A DNA stretch of 64,000 nucleotides from Phaeobacter sp. G2 (GCA_025163595.1 CP104100.1:3844001-3908000); one strand, 5' to 3'. Positions 18,223-29,437 are shown, counted from the stretch's first letter. Notes: generated from the letters alone by a model not told the origin. Program-made: numbers and translations.

Positions 18223-18741
18223 ATGTCAGAGCCTTTTGTTGGCGAAATTCGTATGTTCGCAGGTAATTTCGCGCCTCGCGGGTGGGCTTTTTGTGACGGG
18301 CAATTGCTCGCTGTTTCACAAAATGACGCCCTCTTCTCCCTATTGGGCACGATCTATGGCGGAGACGGGCGCACCACATTCGGCCTGCCCGATGCGCGTG
18401 GCCGTCTTCCTATTCACGCAGGCCAAGGTCCTGGTCTCAGCCCGCGACGGCTTGGCGCAAAAAGCGGCGCAGAAAAAGAGACCTTAACCGTCAACCAACT
18501 GGCAAGCCACACGCATGACTTTCGCGCCAACACCCAGACGGCCACAAGCACCTCGCCGCAAGGCAGGGCGCTTGCTGCAGACGTTGGCGTTGCCTATCTC
18601 GCCGATGCGTCACAGGACACCAGTATGGGTAACAGCATGGTTACCAATACAGGAGGATCCCGCAGCCATACAAATCTTATGCCTGCACTTTGCATTCATT
18701 TCATAATTGCTCTCTTTGGCATTTATCCAAGCCGTCATTAG
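18223..18741 (+). CDS. Phage tail collar domain protein, copy 2
   Basis: A 172-residue paralogue of its neighbours. It starts MSEPFVGEIRMFAGNFAPRG and carries GGDGRTTFGLPDARGR, the triplet H96-T97-H98, and a divergent C-terminus (GGSRSHTNLMPALCIHFIIA). It lies 17 bp after copy 1 behind a GGAGG site. Copies 1 and 3 keep the QAHNNMQP signature, while this one has SHTNLMP, hinting at a different role in a possible heteromer. Confidence 0.9.
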   Translation: MSEPFVGEIRMFAGNFAPRGWAFCDGQLLAVSQNDALFSLLGTIYGGDGRTTFGLPDARGRLPIHAGQGPGLSPRRLGAKSGAEKETLTVNQLASHTHDFRANTQTATSTSPQGRALAADVGVAYLADASQDTSMGNSMVTNTGGSRSHTNLMPALCIHFIIALFGIYPSRH

Positions 18742-18752
18742 GAGTTTGTCGC

Positions 18753-19283
18753 ATGTCAGAACCTTTTATTGCGGAGATCCGCATTTTTGCCGGTAACTTT
18801 GCTCCACGCAGCTGGGCCTTTTGCAACGGTCAATTGCTTCCAATAGCACAAAACACCGCATTATTCTCACTGATTGGAACAACTTATGGCGGTGATGGTC
18901 GCACAACCACAGCGCTTCCCAATCTTGAAGGGCGCGCACCGATGCACCCCGGTCGGGGTCCGGGCCTGACCTCCCGACGCCTCGGGCAAAGAACAGGGGT
19001 CGAAACGGTTACCCTCACCGAGTCACAGATTCCAAACCATTCACACACAGTCCGTGCACGTACCGGCGCTGGGGCTTCCGGCACCCCCCCTGGCCCTACA
19101 GCCGCTATCTCAAAAAACGGCTTCTTGGACCGGCTATACGAGACCAATGGGTCAGGGCTGACGAATATGGCAAGCGAAACGGTAACGGATACAGGTGGCA
19201 GTCAGGCACATAACAATATGCAGCCCTTTTTGGTGATGAATTTCATCATCGCACTGCAGGGGCTTTACCCCTCTCGCGGATAG
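18753..19283 (+). CDS. Phage tail collar domain protein, copy 3
   Basis: A 176-residue paralogue starting MSEPFIAEIRIFAGNFAPRS. It has the collar segment LIGTTYGGDGRTTTALPNLE, the triplet H96-S97-H98 and the C-terminal GGSQAHNNMQPFLVMNFIIA. The ATG at 18753 follows an AGGAG site and matches the starts of the other copies. It is 11 bp after copy 2. Three tandem copies followed by an acetyltransferase are an arrangement I associate with microcystin-dependent-protein clusters; that association is from memory. Confidence 0.9.
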   Translation: MSEPFIAEIRIFAGNFAPRSWAFCNGQLLPIAQNTALFSLIGTTYGGDGRTTTALPNLEGRAPMHPGRGPGLTSRRLGQRTGVETVTLTESQIPNHSHTVRARTGAGASGTPPGPTAAISKNGFLDRLYETNGSGLTNMASETVTDTGGSQAHNNMQPFLVMNFIIALQGLYPSRG

Positions 19284-19422
19284 GCTGCGGCCGCGCCAAA
19301 ACTTGTCACACCGGCGGGGCGAAACAGACTGCGCCCTTTCCTGTCAAACCTTTTGGTTCTAGCCCCGGGCCTGTCGCAGACCTGCCCGGAGATCTGCCCC
19401 TCGCAACCGCAAAGGCCTGTTT

Positions 19423-19983
19423 ATGACCCAATTGCCCCTGCTTCACCATGCAGCGCGACACCACATAGGTTTTCGACCGATCACCGACCAGGACATGGGA
19501 TTTCTGTCGCGGCTTTATCGTTCGACACGTGAGGCTGAACTGGCGCAGGTCGGCTGGGGCGAGGCAGAGAAGCAGGCCTTTTGCCAAATGCAGTTTGAGG
19601 CCCAACACAGCCACTACCAAAAGCATTATCCAGATGCGCTGTGGCTGGTGATTGAGCAAAAAGGCAACCCAATAGGGCGTCTTTACCTTGAGCGTTGGCC
19701 CAAAGAGCACCGGATTATCGACATTGCCCTGATGCCAGAGGCACGTGGTCAGGGCATCGGCGCCAGCTTGTTGCGAGACTTGCAGATAGGCGCGGCTGCC
19801 GATGGCTCACGCGGTATTGGTATCCATGTCGAAAAGGCCAACCCGGCAATGGCGCTCTACCACCGGCTTGGCTTTGTCACGATCGAGGAAAAGGGCGTCT
19901 ATGATTTGTTGTTCTGGACGCCCCAAGCTGCTGAGGCCGCGCGGACAACGTCAGGCGGTCAGGTAAAGACCGCCTCGTATTGA
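19423..19983 (+). CDS. GNAT-family N-acetyltransferase of the tail-collar cluster
   Basis: A 186-residue GNAT-fold protein. The acetyl-CoA site is visible as ALMPEARGQGIGASLLRDLQ (about residues 104-123), followed by HVEKANPAMALYHRLGF. It is on the same strand as the three tail-collar genes, 139 bp downstream. It could modify one of those proteins or the autotransporter; no substrate is evident. Its 3' end overlaps the convergent DUF6916 gene by 25 bp. Confidence 0.85.
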   Translation: MTQLPLLHHAARHHIGFRPITDQDMGFLSRLYRSTREAELAQVGWGEAEKQAFCQMQFEAQHSHYQKHYPDALWLVIEQKGNPIGRLYLERWPKEHRIIDIALMPEARGQGIGASLLRDLQIGAAADGSRGIGIHVEKANPAMALYHRLGFVTIEEKGVYDLLFWTPQAAEAARTTSGGQVKTASY

Positions 19984-20252
19984 AACCCGGCCTCTTTCTG
20001 CGCCACAGGCACCAGAAACAGGTCCTGGTCCCCCGTTTCGGGATGGGACAGCTTATGTATTTCCTGGGTTAAAGCTGGCGTTTGCGGTCCCTGCCATAAC
20101 AGTGAAAAAGCGCCGCCTTCCCGCTCACCCGTCCCAAGTTTGGTCACTTCGATCAACTTCAAAGTGACGGGTGGCTCCGCAGAGGTAATCACAAACTCCT
20201 GATCCTGGAATTTGGCAAATTGTTCAGCGGTTACAGTGGTCAAATCAAACAT
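19959..20252 (-). CDS. DUF6916-like small protein
   Basis: A 97-residue beta-rich protein starting MFDLTTVTAEQFAKFQDQEF. It resembles DUF6916, a domain I associate with tail-collar gene clusters. No signal peptide or membrane segment is seen. The ATG at 20252 is chosen over a GTG three codons upstream that sits too close to its AAGAG site. It is convergent with and overlaps the acetyltransferase gene. Function unknown; a partner of the tail-collar proteins is a guess from location. Confidence 0.65.
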   Translation of the reverse strand: MFDLTTVTAEQFAKFQDQEFVITSAEPPVTLKLIEVTKLGTGEREGGAFSLLWQGPQTPALTQEIHKLSHPETGDQDLFLVPVAQKEAGFQYEAVFT

Positions 20253-20500
20253 GTCTCTCACACTCTTCTGGAACGGATTAGCGCAACCTTGCCTTCAAAG
20301 CGCTCTCTTTCCAAGGGTTTCTTTTGAAACTGCTCGCCTATAGTCTGCATACCCCGTTGACAGATGACCACCAGCGTAGCGTCAAAACCTGCCTATCAAA
20401 ACGCCCAGCCAGCCTCCTGACTGCAATATCACGCTGCCTTCACAGTCGGCTTTTACGATGTTTCAAAAAAACGCCCAATTGGTGAAACCGGGAGAGAACC

Positions 20501-22057
20501 ATGGCTGAGTTGCACACTGCTGAACCAATTCGCGACACCAGTTTTCCAGCAGATTTGGATTACCCGCTTGCAAAGGCCTATCAGACCTTTGGCCACCGTT
20601 CCTATTTTCGCGGCGTGGACATCGGCTATCGCTGGCGGCAGGGGCAGCGCACCGATGAGATCTGCCTGCGCCTGCATCTAGATCGCAAACTGCCGCTTGA
20701 CGCCCTGATGCCCTCACAGGTGCTGCCAACCCATGTGGAAGGCGTCGCACTGGACGTCATCGAAGCCGCCTATCAGCCCTCATTGGAACCTGGCGCCGCG
20801 CGCCGGGCCAGCACCCGACAACCCTATACCATGGGCGGCCTTCCCTGCGGCAGATCCGGTGAGGGAGCGGGTACAATTGGCCTGGTGGTAATTGATAAGA
20901 CCACCGGCAGACCCGGCATCCTGTCAAATTGGCATGTTTTGGCTGGCCCACGGGCACGCCGCAATGATCCAATCATGCAACTGGGGGAGCGTGATGATGA
21001 ATTTGACCCCCGCAATCACATAGCCAATCTGAAACGCTGGATGCTGAACCGCAGCGGAGATGCCGCTTTGGCTGAACTGCTGCCGGATCAGCCCTGGCTG
21101 CCACTGCAATTTGGCGGTTTTGAGAGTATCAGCCGTGTCAGATCTGCCTGTCTGGGTGAAATCCTGAACAAAACCTCCCGCGCATCTAGCAACGCCCAGG
21201 CGCGGGTCGATGGCAGGGGGCTGTATCGCCTGCAGTATGAAACACGGCAAGGCATGCTGGAATACCGCGATATAGAAGGGCTGAAATTGGTCTATGAAAC
21301 CGACATTCCTGTTGCAGGCGGCAAGGTCTCATCCGCTGGCGACAGTGGGTCCGCCTGGGTCTCGGCCGCCACGGGCGATGCCGTGGCGCTACAGATTGGC
21401 GGGCAAACCGCATCTGCCAATAACCCCAGCAGCACAGGACAGGGCGTCATTGCTAGCGAGATGGCCCCAATCCTCGAGACCTTAGAGATCCGGCTGGCCA
21501 GTTTTGAGGATCTCCTGGCACAAAATGGCCAGAACCCTGTGCTCACCCATCGTCAGCAGGTCTGCGCCGACATGTCCCATGACAGTGATGAAGCGATGCG
21601 CGCACCACAGTGGCCGCACCCTCAACACTGGGTGGATGCATCGTTTTCGCAGCCCCGGCGCCCCCGCCGCCCGGATCGCAGCGAAACGAGCCCCTCTGCG
21701 GCCCAGGTTGTTCCCATGGTGCGCATTCTGCCAAACAAACCTGCGCTGCTGCAACCGATCCTGGCTACGACCTCACAGCAAAGCGAGAGCGGGCAGGACA
21801 TCTGGCAAAAACGCCTATGCCCAGCCCTGCTGGACTATGACCCCAATTTCAGGGGCGTCTTGCCTGCTGAACCACTGGCTCAACGTATCTCGATTGCGGA
21901 TGAGCGAAATATAAACGCCTTTTTCTCCCGTCTTATCAATAGGTCAGAACGGTTTGACGGCATTGGCCTGAGGCAGGTTCTGGAAACGGATTTCACAGGT
22001 GCAACGACGTATATGCAAATCTGTGACCGCATTGACGCCCTACGGCGGCAACCCTGA
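20501..22057 (+). CDS. Trypsin-fold serine protease-like protein with unknown C-terminal domain
   Basis: A 518-residue protein without a signal peptide. A chymotrypsin-like triad can be proposed: H145 in LSNWHVLAG, D187 in SGDAALAEL and S282 in SSAGDSGSAW. Residues 1-110 form an N-terminal region of unknown type. The C-terminal 190 residues include a low-complexity basic stretch (QPRRPRRPDRSE) and end in a small helical domain. It resembles uncharacterised bacterial S1-like proteins, and its target is not evident. A GGGAGAG site precedes the ATG. It is divergent from the DUF6916 gene across 248 bp. Confidence 0.7.
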   Translation: MAELHTAEPIRDTSFPADLDYPLAKAYQTFGHRSYFRGVDIGYRWRQGQRTDEICLRLHLDRKLPLDALMPSQVLPTHVEGVALDVIEAAYQPSLEPGAARRASTRQPYTMGGLPCGRSGEGAGTIGLVVIDKTTGRPGILSNWHVLAGPRARRNDPIMQLGERDDEFDPRNHIANLKRWMLNRSGDAALAELLPDQPWLPLQFGGFESISRVRSACLGEILNKTSRASSNAQARVDGRGLYRLQYETRQGMLEYRDIEGLKLVYETDIPVAGGKVSSAGDSGSAWVSAATGDAVALQIGGQTASANNPSSTGQGVIASEMAPILETLEIRLASFEDLLAQNGQNPVLTHRQQVCADMSHDSDEAMRAPQWPHPQHWVDASFSQPRRPRRPDRSETSPSAAQVVPMVRILPNKPALLQPILATTSQQSESGQDIWQKRLCPALLDYDPNFRGVLPAEPLAQRISIADERNINAFFSRLINRSERFDGIGLRQVLETDFTGATTYMQICDRIDALRRQP

Positions 22058-24577
<2,520 letters not shown>

Positions 24578-24612
24578 TCCACCAGAAAATCCCGATCTAA
24601 GCCCCCTGGGGC

Positions 24613-25941
24613 CTAGATCCCCTGCAAGGCAAGGGCGATAGCCTGATCCAACTTGTCCACCACTTCGCCAATCTGGGCTTCGGTCATGATAAAGGGCGGC
24701 GCCAGCAGGACATGGTCGCCGATACGCCCATCACGGGTGCCAGACATCGGATAACAGATCAACCCGGCCTCAAAGGCAGCGCTTTTTACCTTGGCAGCAA
24801 GGGTCTTACCCGGATCAAACGGCGCTTTTGTTGTACGATCCGCCACCAATTCAATGCCGCGAAACAAGCCACGACCACGAATATCCCCCACATGTGGATG
24901 ATCCGCAAACCGGTCGACCAAGGCCGACTGCAGCTGCGCCCCCCTGTCGCGGCACTTGGAAATCAAATCCCTGCTGAGCATCTCCGTCACCACGGCAAGC
25001 CCGGCTGCAGTTGCCACCGGATGACCTATATAGGTGTGGCCATGTTGAAAAAAGCCGCTCCCTGCCGTGATAGCTGCATAGATATCTGCGCTGCACAGCA
25101 TCGCACCTATGGGCTGGTATCCCGCGCCCAGGCCTTTGGCGATACACAGGATATCGGGCGACACCCCATCGGCATCGCAGGCAAACATATGGCCTGTGCG
25201 GCCCATGCCACACATGACCTCATCCAGGATCAGCAAGACGCCGTATTTGTCACATATCTCGCGAATGCGTTTGAAATAGCCCGGCACCGCAGGCACCGCG
25301 CCAGAGGTGGCTCCGACAACCGGTTCGGCGATAAATCCCATCACGGTTTCAGGACCCAGACGCAGGATTTCCGCCTCCAGCTCATTGGCGACCCGCTGGC
25401 CGTAGTCAAAGGCGCTCTCGCCCTCGGGGCGATCGGCATATTCATAACAGGGCGCGATATGCGACACGCCGATTAACAGCGGATCAAACTGCTGTCGCCG
25501 CAAGGCGTTGCCGCCGGCGGCCAGGGCCCCCAGAGTGTTGCCATGATAGCTTTGCCGCCGCGCAATCAGATGGCGGCGCTCTGGCTCGCCGCGTTCAAGG
25601 TGGTATTGACGCGTCAACTTGATTGCGGCTTCGGTGGCCTCGGACCCTCCAGAAACAAAATAGACCCGATCCAACCCCGCCGGGGCTTGCTCAATCAGCA
25701 AATCAGCCAGAGCCTCTGCCGGTTCCGATGTCATAAATCCGGTATGGGCAAAGGCCAGCTTTCCCACCTGTTCCTGCACCGCGCGGATCACAGCCGCGTC
25801 CGAATGGCCCAGGCAGGACACCGCCGCCCCGCCGGAGCCGTCAAAATAGCGTTTGCCCGTTGCATCGATCAGATAGCAGCCGTCACCCGCCACAGCAGTG
25901 GGCAGGTTGGCCTTTGTATGACGTGGAAAAACATGGCTCAT
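24613..25941 (-). CDS. Class III PLP-dependent aminotransferase
   Basis: A 442-residue omega-aminotransferase-type enzyme. The cofactor site is visible as D240 in LILDEVMCGMGRTG and K269 in CIAKGLGAGYQPIG; SGGSEATEAAIK (98-109) is the phosphate-binding region. It lies 3 bp after the BKACE gene, so the two form an operon. A pathway in which it converts a beta-amino acid to a beta-keto acid for BKACE cleavage is an inference. It is clearly distinct from the tpa product encoded divergently. Confidence 0.88.
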   Translation of the reverse strand: MSHVFPRHTKANLPTAVAGDGCYLIDATGKRYFDGSGGAAVSCLGHSDAAVIRAVQEQVGKLAFAHTGFMTSEPAEALADLLIEQAPAGLDRVYFVSGGSEATEAAIKLTRQYHLERGEPERRHLIARRQSYHGNTLGALAAGGNALRRQQFDPLLIGVSHIAPCYEYADRPEGESAFDYGQRVANELEAEILRLGPETVMGFIAEPVVGATSGAVPAVPGYFKRIREICDKYGVLLILDEVMCGMGRTGHMFACDADGVSPDILCIAKGLGAGYQPIGAMLCSADIYAAITAGSGFFQHGHTYIGHPVATAAGLAVVTEMLSRDLISKCRDRGAQLQSALVDRFADHPHVGDIRGRGLFRGIELVADRTTKAPFDPGKTLAAKVKSAAFEAGLICYPMSGTRDGRIGDHVLLAPPFIMTEAQIGEVVDKLDQAIALALQGI

Positions 25942-25944
25942 GGA

Positions 25945-26721
25945 TCAGTTCCTTTTTAGGGTATGGCCTGCCAGTGAGGCGGCCTTGACCAGCGCCGCGA
26001 CCGAAGCGGCATTATCCTGCAGCACTCTGCCCTCTGGGGTCTCCAGGTTGTTCTCAAATCCAACACGGGCATTGCCGCCCGCCCGGATCGCCGCCAGCAG
26101 GCAGGCGCGCTCGTCTCGGCCAAAGGCGCATAGGCTCCAACTGAGATCCAGCGCCTTAGCTGCCGACACAAAATCGGCCAGCCCATCGGGCCGTCCCGGT
26201 GTCGCGGGCGCGTATTGCCCCAGCACAAAGATCACATCTCGCATCGCCGCAGGGACGACGCCGTCGGCATACCAGGATGTGAGCTGGGCAATGCAGGCCG
26301 GTGAATACAAAATATGCTGAACCTGAGTGCCCGCCTCGGCGCACAGCCCATAGGCACGCACCGCTACCTCGGGCGCCCTGGCCATTTCCCGCACCGCAAT
26401 CGAGGCCGCAGCGGGGCGCAGCGCCTGCAAACAGGCCAGCTGCGTCTCTGGGGCATAGATCCCGGCGCTTTCGGTGGTGATCTGTACACCCATATTGGGC
26501 GCTGCATCCGCCACAGCTGCCATGGCCGCACGATAGCGCCCGGCATCCAGGGAATGCCCGCCCGCATCATCGCGCACGTGCAGGTGTAATGTGCTGGCAC
26601 CTGCCTCGGCACAGGCCCGTGCGGTTTGTGCCAACTCCTGCGGCGTGATTGGCAACTCTGGATGATCGGCTTTTTGCCGACGCGCCCCGTTGGGCGCCAC
26701 GGTCAGCTGATAATCTGCCAC
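25945..26721 (-). CDS. BKACE-family beta-keto acid cleavage enzyme (DUF849)
   Basis: BKACE enzymes condense a beta-keto acid with acetyl-CoA to give acetoacetate and a new acyl-CoA. Family metal ligands are visible: H46 and H48 in LHLHVRD, and E223 in VGFENN. The 258 residues are somewhat short for the family (about 275-310). It is the first gene of a two-gene operon with a class III aminotransferase, which suggests the keto acid arises by transamination. The specific substrate cannot be read from sequence. Confidence 0.85.
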   Translation of the reverse strand: MADYQLTVAPNGARRQKADHPELPITPQELAQTARACAEAGASTLHLHVRDDAGGHSLDAGRYRAAMAAVADAAPNMGVQITTESAGIYAPETQLACLQALRPAAASIAVREMARAPEVAVRAYGLCAEAGTQVQHILYSPACIAQLTSWYADGVVPAAMRDVIFVLGQYAPATPGRPDGLADFVSAAKALDLSWSLCAFGRDERACLLAAIRAGGNARVGFENNLETPEGRVLQDNAASVAALVKAASLAGHTLKRN

Positions 26722-26895
26722 CTCTTATCTCCTGCTTTGGCGTCGCCAAAACACTGGCGACAGCCCAGTGCGATCTCAAGATAGCATTTTCAGAACATTT
26801 GCTCTTTCGCTATCTCTTCACCCGGATGTGAAGCCATTTTCGACCTCAACAGACCAAACATGGGTCCCAAACCCTACGGGTTCTGCCCACAGGTC

Positions 26896-26941
26896 CCCCC
26901 TGTCCCAGGGGGAAAGTTCTTTTTTACCAATTGGTTAAAAA
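26896..26941. promoter_or_regulatory. Palindromes in the BKACE/tpa divergent regulatory region
   Basis: The 386-bp gap between the divergent BKACE and tpa genes holds no gene. It contains a perfect 10-bp palindrome ACCAATTGGT (26926-26935) flanked by T5 and A5 tracts. Just upstream is a CCCCCTG/CAGGGGG hairpin (26896-26912). The palindrome is a good operator candidate for either unit. The sequence AACTGGAC at 26975-26982 partly matches AACTGGCC upstream of xsc. Confidence 0.45.
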
Positions 26942-27107
26942 TGGGCCTGCCATAGCCTGCCAGGCCTGCCCCAAAACTGGACGCAAAACACCCCACCATC
27001 TGGCCCTAGAGTATCCGCCCGTTTTGGCGTTTCGTCAGATTATGACGACTCCGGCTGACAGGCAGCTGGCAGACACCCCCACTTTTACTTTTATGGAAGG
27101 ACATGTC

Positions 27108-28505
27108 ATGGACGGCACGTTCAACGAAAACGATCTCAGCCGGGTAGTTGCGGCTGATAAGGCCCATGTCTGGCACCACCTGATTCAGCATAAGCCCTTT
27201 GAAGAGAATGATCCGCGCATCATCGTCGAAGGCAAAGGCATGCGCGTCTGGGATCAGAACGGCAAAGAGTTCCTGGATGCGGTCTCTGGCGGCGTCTGGA
27301 CTGTCAACGTCGGCTATGGCCGCGAAGAGATCTGCAAAGCCGTCTATAACCAGATGATGAAGCTGTGCTATTTTGCCCAGTCTGCAGGCTCGATCCCCGG
27401 TGCGCTTTTTGCCGAGAAACTGATCGAAAAGATGCCGGGCATGAGCCGCGTCTACTACAACAACTCCGGCTCCGAGGCGAACGAGAAAGCCTTTAAGATG
27501 GTGCGCCAGATCGCGCACAAAAAATACGGCGGCAAGAAAACCAAGATCCTGTACCGGGATCGCGATTACCACGGCTCCACGCTGGCGGCGATGTCCGCCG
27601 GTGGCCAGGATGAGCGCAACGCGCAATACGGCCCCTTTGCGCCTGATTTCATTCGCGTGCCCCACTGCATGGAATACCGCAAGCACGAGCTGGGTCTTGA
27701 ACATCTGTCGGGGCGTGAGTTTGGCATTGCTGCCGCCAATGCCATCGAAGAAGTGATCCTGCGCGAAGGCCCCGAAACTGTTGGTGCCCTGTGCCTGGAG
27801 CCGGTGACAGCCGGTGGCGGCGTCATTGAGGCCCCCGAAGGCTATTGGGAGCGCGTGCAGGAGATCTGCACCCAGTATGACATTCTGCTGCACATCGACG
27901 AAGTTGTCTGTGGCGTGGGCCGCACCGGCACCTGGTTTGGCTATCAACACTACGGCATCAAGCCTGATTTTGTCACCATGGCCAAAGGTGTTGCCTCCGG
28001 CTATGCAGCTATCGCCCTGCTGGTCACCACCGAAGAGGTCTTTGACATGTTCAAAGATGATGCCTCGGACCCGCTGAACTACTTCCGCGACATCTCCACC
28101 TTTGGTGGCTGCACCGCCGGCCCTGCGGCGGCGCTCGAAAACATGCGCATCATCGAAGAAGAGGGCCTGCTGGACAACTGCACCGCCATGGGCGAACGGA
28201 TGATGAACAATCTGCTGGCGCTGAAAGAAAAGCACCCCGTGATTGGCGATGTACGCGGCAAGGGTCTGTTCCTTGGGGCCGAACTGGTCACTGATCGCGA
28301 AACCAAAGAGCCAGTGGACGAGAAGCTCGCCCAGCAGGTTGTGGCAGACTGTGGTGCCCAGGGTGTTCTGATCGGTGTCACCAACCGCTCTGTTCCCGGT
28401 AAGAACAACACCCTGTGCTTCAGCCCGGCGCTGATCGTCACCGCCGAAGACATCGACGCCATCACCGATGCTGTCGACAAGGCCCTAACCAAGGTCTTTG
28501 GCTAA
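27108..28505 (+). CDS. tpa: Taurine:pyruvate aminotransferase
   Basis: Transfers the amino group of taurine to pyruvate, giving sulfoacetaldehyde and alanine, the first cytoplasmic step of taurine dissimilation. The 465-residue class III aminotransferase has D264 (LHIDEVVCGVGRTG) and the PLP lysine K293 (MAKGVASGYAAIA). The sequence closely matches my memory of Roseobacter Tpa. The ATG at 27108 follows GGAAGGA by seven bases; longer in-frame starts lack a ribosome site. Alanine dehydrogenase and taurine transporter genes are not in the window. Confidence 0.93.
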   Translation: MDGTFNENDLSRVVAADKAHVWHHLIQHKPFEENDPRIIVEGKGMRVWDQNGKEFLDAVSGGVWTVNVGYGREEICKAVYNQMMKLCYFAQSAGSIPGALFAEKLIEKMPGMSRVYYNNSGSEANEKAFKMVRQIAHKKYGGKKTKILYRDRDYHGSTLAAMSAGGQDERNAQYGPFAPDFIRVPHCMEYRKHELGLEHLSGREFGIAAANAIEEVILREGPETVGALCLEPVTAGGGVIEAPEGYWERVQEICTQYDILLHIDEVVCGVGRTGTWFGYQHYGIKPDFVTMAKGVASGYAAIALLVTTEEVFDMFKDDASDPLNYFRDISTFGGCTAGPAAALENMRIIEEEGLLDNCTAMGERMMNNLLALKEKHPVIGDVRGKGLFLGAELVTDRETKEPVDEKLAQQVVADCGAQGVLIGVTNRSVPGKNNTLCFSPALIVTAEDIDAITDAVDKALTKVFG

Positions 28506-28529
28506 AACCTCCAGTCCTCACTTACAACT

Positions 28530-28557
28530 AAAACGCCCCGGTTTTCCGGGGCGTTTT
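28530..28557 (+). terminator. Rho-independent terminator after tpa
   Basis: AAAACGCCCCGG (28530-28541) and CCGGGGCGTTTT (28546-28557) form a perfect 12-bp stem with a TTTT loop. It lies 24 bp after the tpa stop, so tpa is probably monocistronic. Confidence 0.9.
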
Positions 28558-28678
28558 ACATATCAGTCCAGGCAGCACGAGCATTTTGGACTGCCCATTT
28601 TGAACAAAAGTGGCTCTTTCTAACAGCCCATCCCGACTGCACTTTGGCGCAAAGGATATGCGATAAAGGAGTCGACCC

Positions 28679-29263
28679 ATGTGGGCCACACCCGTCACAC
28701 TTACCGGTCAGCAGGTCACGCTTGCGCCGCTCAGCCAAGCCCACGCCGCCGATCTGGCCGAGGCCAGCGCCGATGGTAACCTTGCTGCGCTGTGGTACAC
28801 GACAATACCCGCCCCGGCCGATGTCCCAGCCGAGATTGACCGGCGATTGGCGCTGCAACAGGCAGGCAGCATGGTGGCCTTTGCCATTCTGGACGCCTCT
28901 GACCGGGCTGTCGGCATGACCACCTATATGAATATCGACCAGATCAATCAGCGGCTTGAAATCGGCTCGACCTGGTACCGCAAATCGGTACAGCGCTCGG
29001 GGTTGAACACCGAATGTAAACTGCTGATGCTGCGCCACGCCTTTGAGGATCTCGACGCCATCGCCGTGGAGTTCCGCACCCATGTGATCAACCACCAAAG
29101 CCGCCGTGCGATTGAACGACTTGGGGCAAAACCTGATGGCATCTTACGGGCTCATATGCGGATGGGGAACGGCAGCCTCCGCGACACGGCAGTCTATTCG
29201 ATCATCGCACCGGAATGGCCAACCATTCAGGCCCATCTGAACCATCTTATGACACGGTATTGA
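28679..29263 (+). CDS. GNAT-family (RimJ/RimL-type) N-acetyltransferase
   Basis: A 194-residue acetyltransferase of the RimJ/RimL class, which typically acetylates protein N-termini or small amines. The segment LEIGSTWYRKSVQRSGLNTE (about residues 95-114) replaces the usual acetyl-CoA loop, and INHQSRRAIERLGAKPDGIL is the C-terminal GNAT signature. An AAGGAG site precedes the ATG. It is a single gene convergent with the ArsP-like permease; no link to taurine use is evident. Confidence 0.85.
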   Translation: MWATPVTLTGQQVTLAPLSQAHAADLAEASADGNLAALWYTTIPAPADVPAEIDRRLALQQAGSMVAFAILDASDRAVGMTTYMNIDQINQRLEIGSTWYRKSVQRSGLNTECKLLMLRHAFEDLDAIAVEFRTHVINHQSRRAIERLGAKPDGILRAHMRMGNGSLRDTAVYSIIAPEWPTIQAHLNHLMTRY

Positions 29264-29342
29264 TCGACGCGGCTGTATAATCGGCCAGCTAGGCATTTTA
29301 AACAGCTGTGCTCCCCTGCGACAGCTTTGCCCCAAACGCCAC

Positions 29343-29418
29343 AGCGCCGCGCGTCAGCGCGGCGCTGGGCCCAACGGGAGGCAGGCATTCTTTGAATGAC
29401 AACTCCGGGCGGGAGCCC
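29343..29418 (+). repeat. Roseobacter-type palindromic intergenic repeat, family 1, copy A
   Basis: A 10-bp hairpin AGCGCCGCGC/GCGCGGCGCT is followed by GGGCCCAACGGGAGGC, a small CATTC/GAATG hairpin, and the end signature GGGCGGGAGCCCC (29406-29418). It lies between a plus-strand and a minus-strand gene that converge. Related copies lie at 48231, 52880 and 57375. Confidence 0.75.
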
Positions 29419-29437
29419 CACCCGGAGCTCTAGCCAA

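Noticed and set aside
17693..19283. A prophage or R-type tailocin remnant, suggested by three tail-collar proteins.
   Set aside because: No capsid, sheath, baseplate, tape-measure, lysis or integrase gene lies nearby. The collar genes are intact paralogues in an operon, which fits microcystin-dependent-protein-like clusters better.
25945..28505. Treating the BKACE-aminotransferase operon as part of the taurine pathway because it is divergent from tpa.
   Set aside because: Taurine degradation through Tpa and Xsc needs neither enzyme, and sulfoacetaldehyde is not a beta-keto acid. Shared regulation remains possible, but a shared pathway is not supported.
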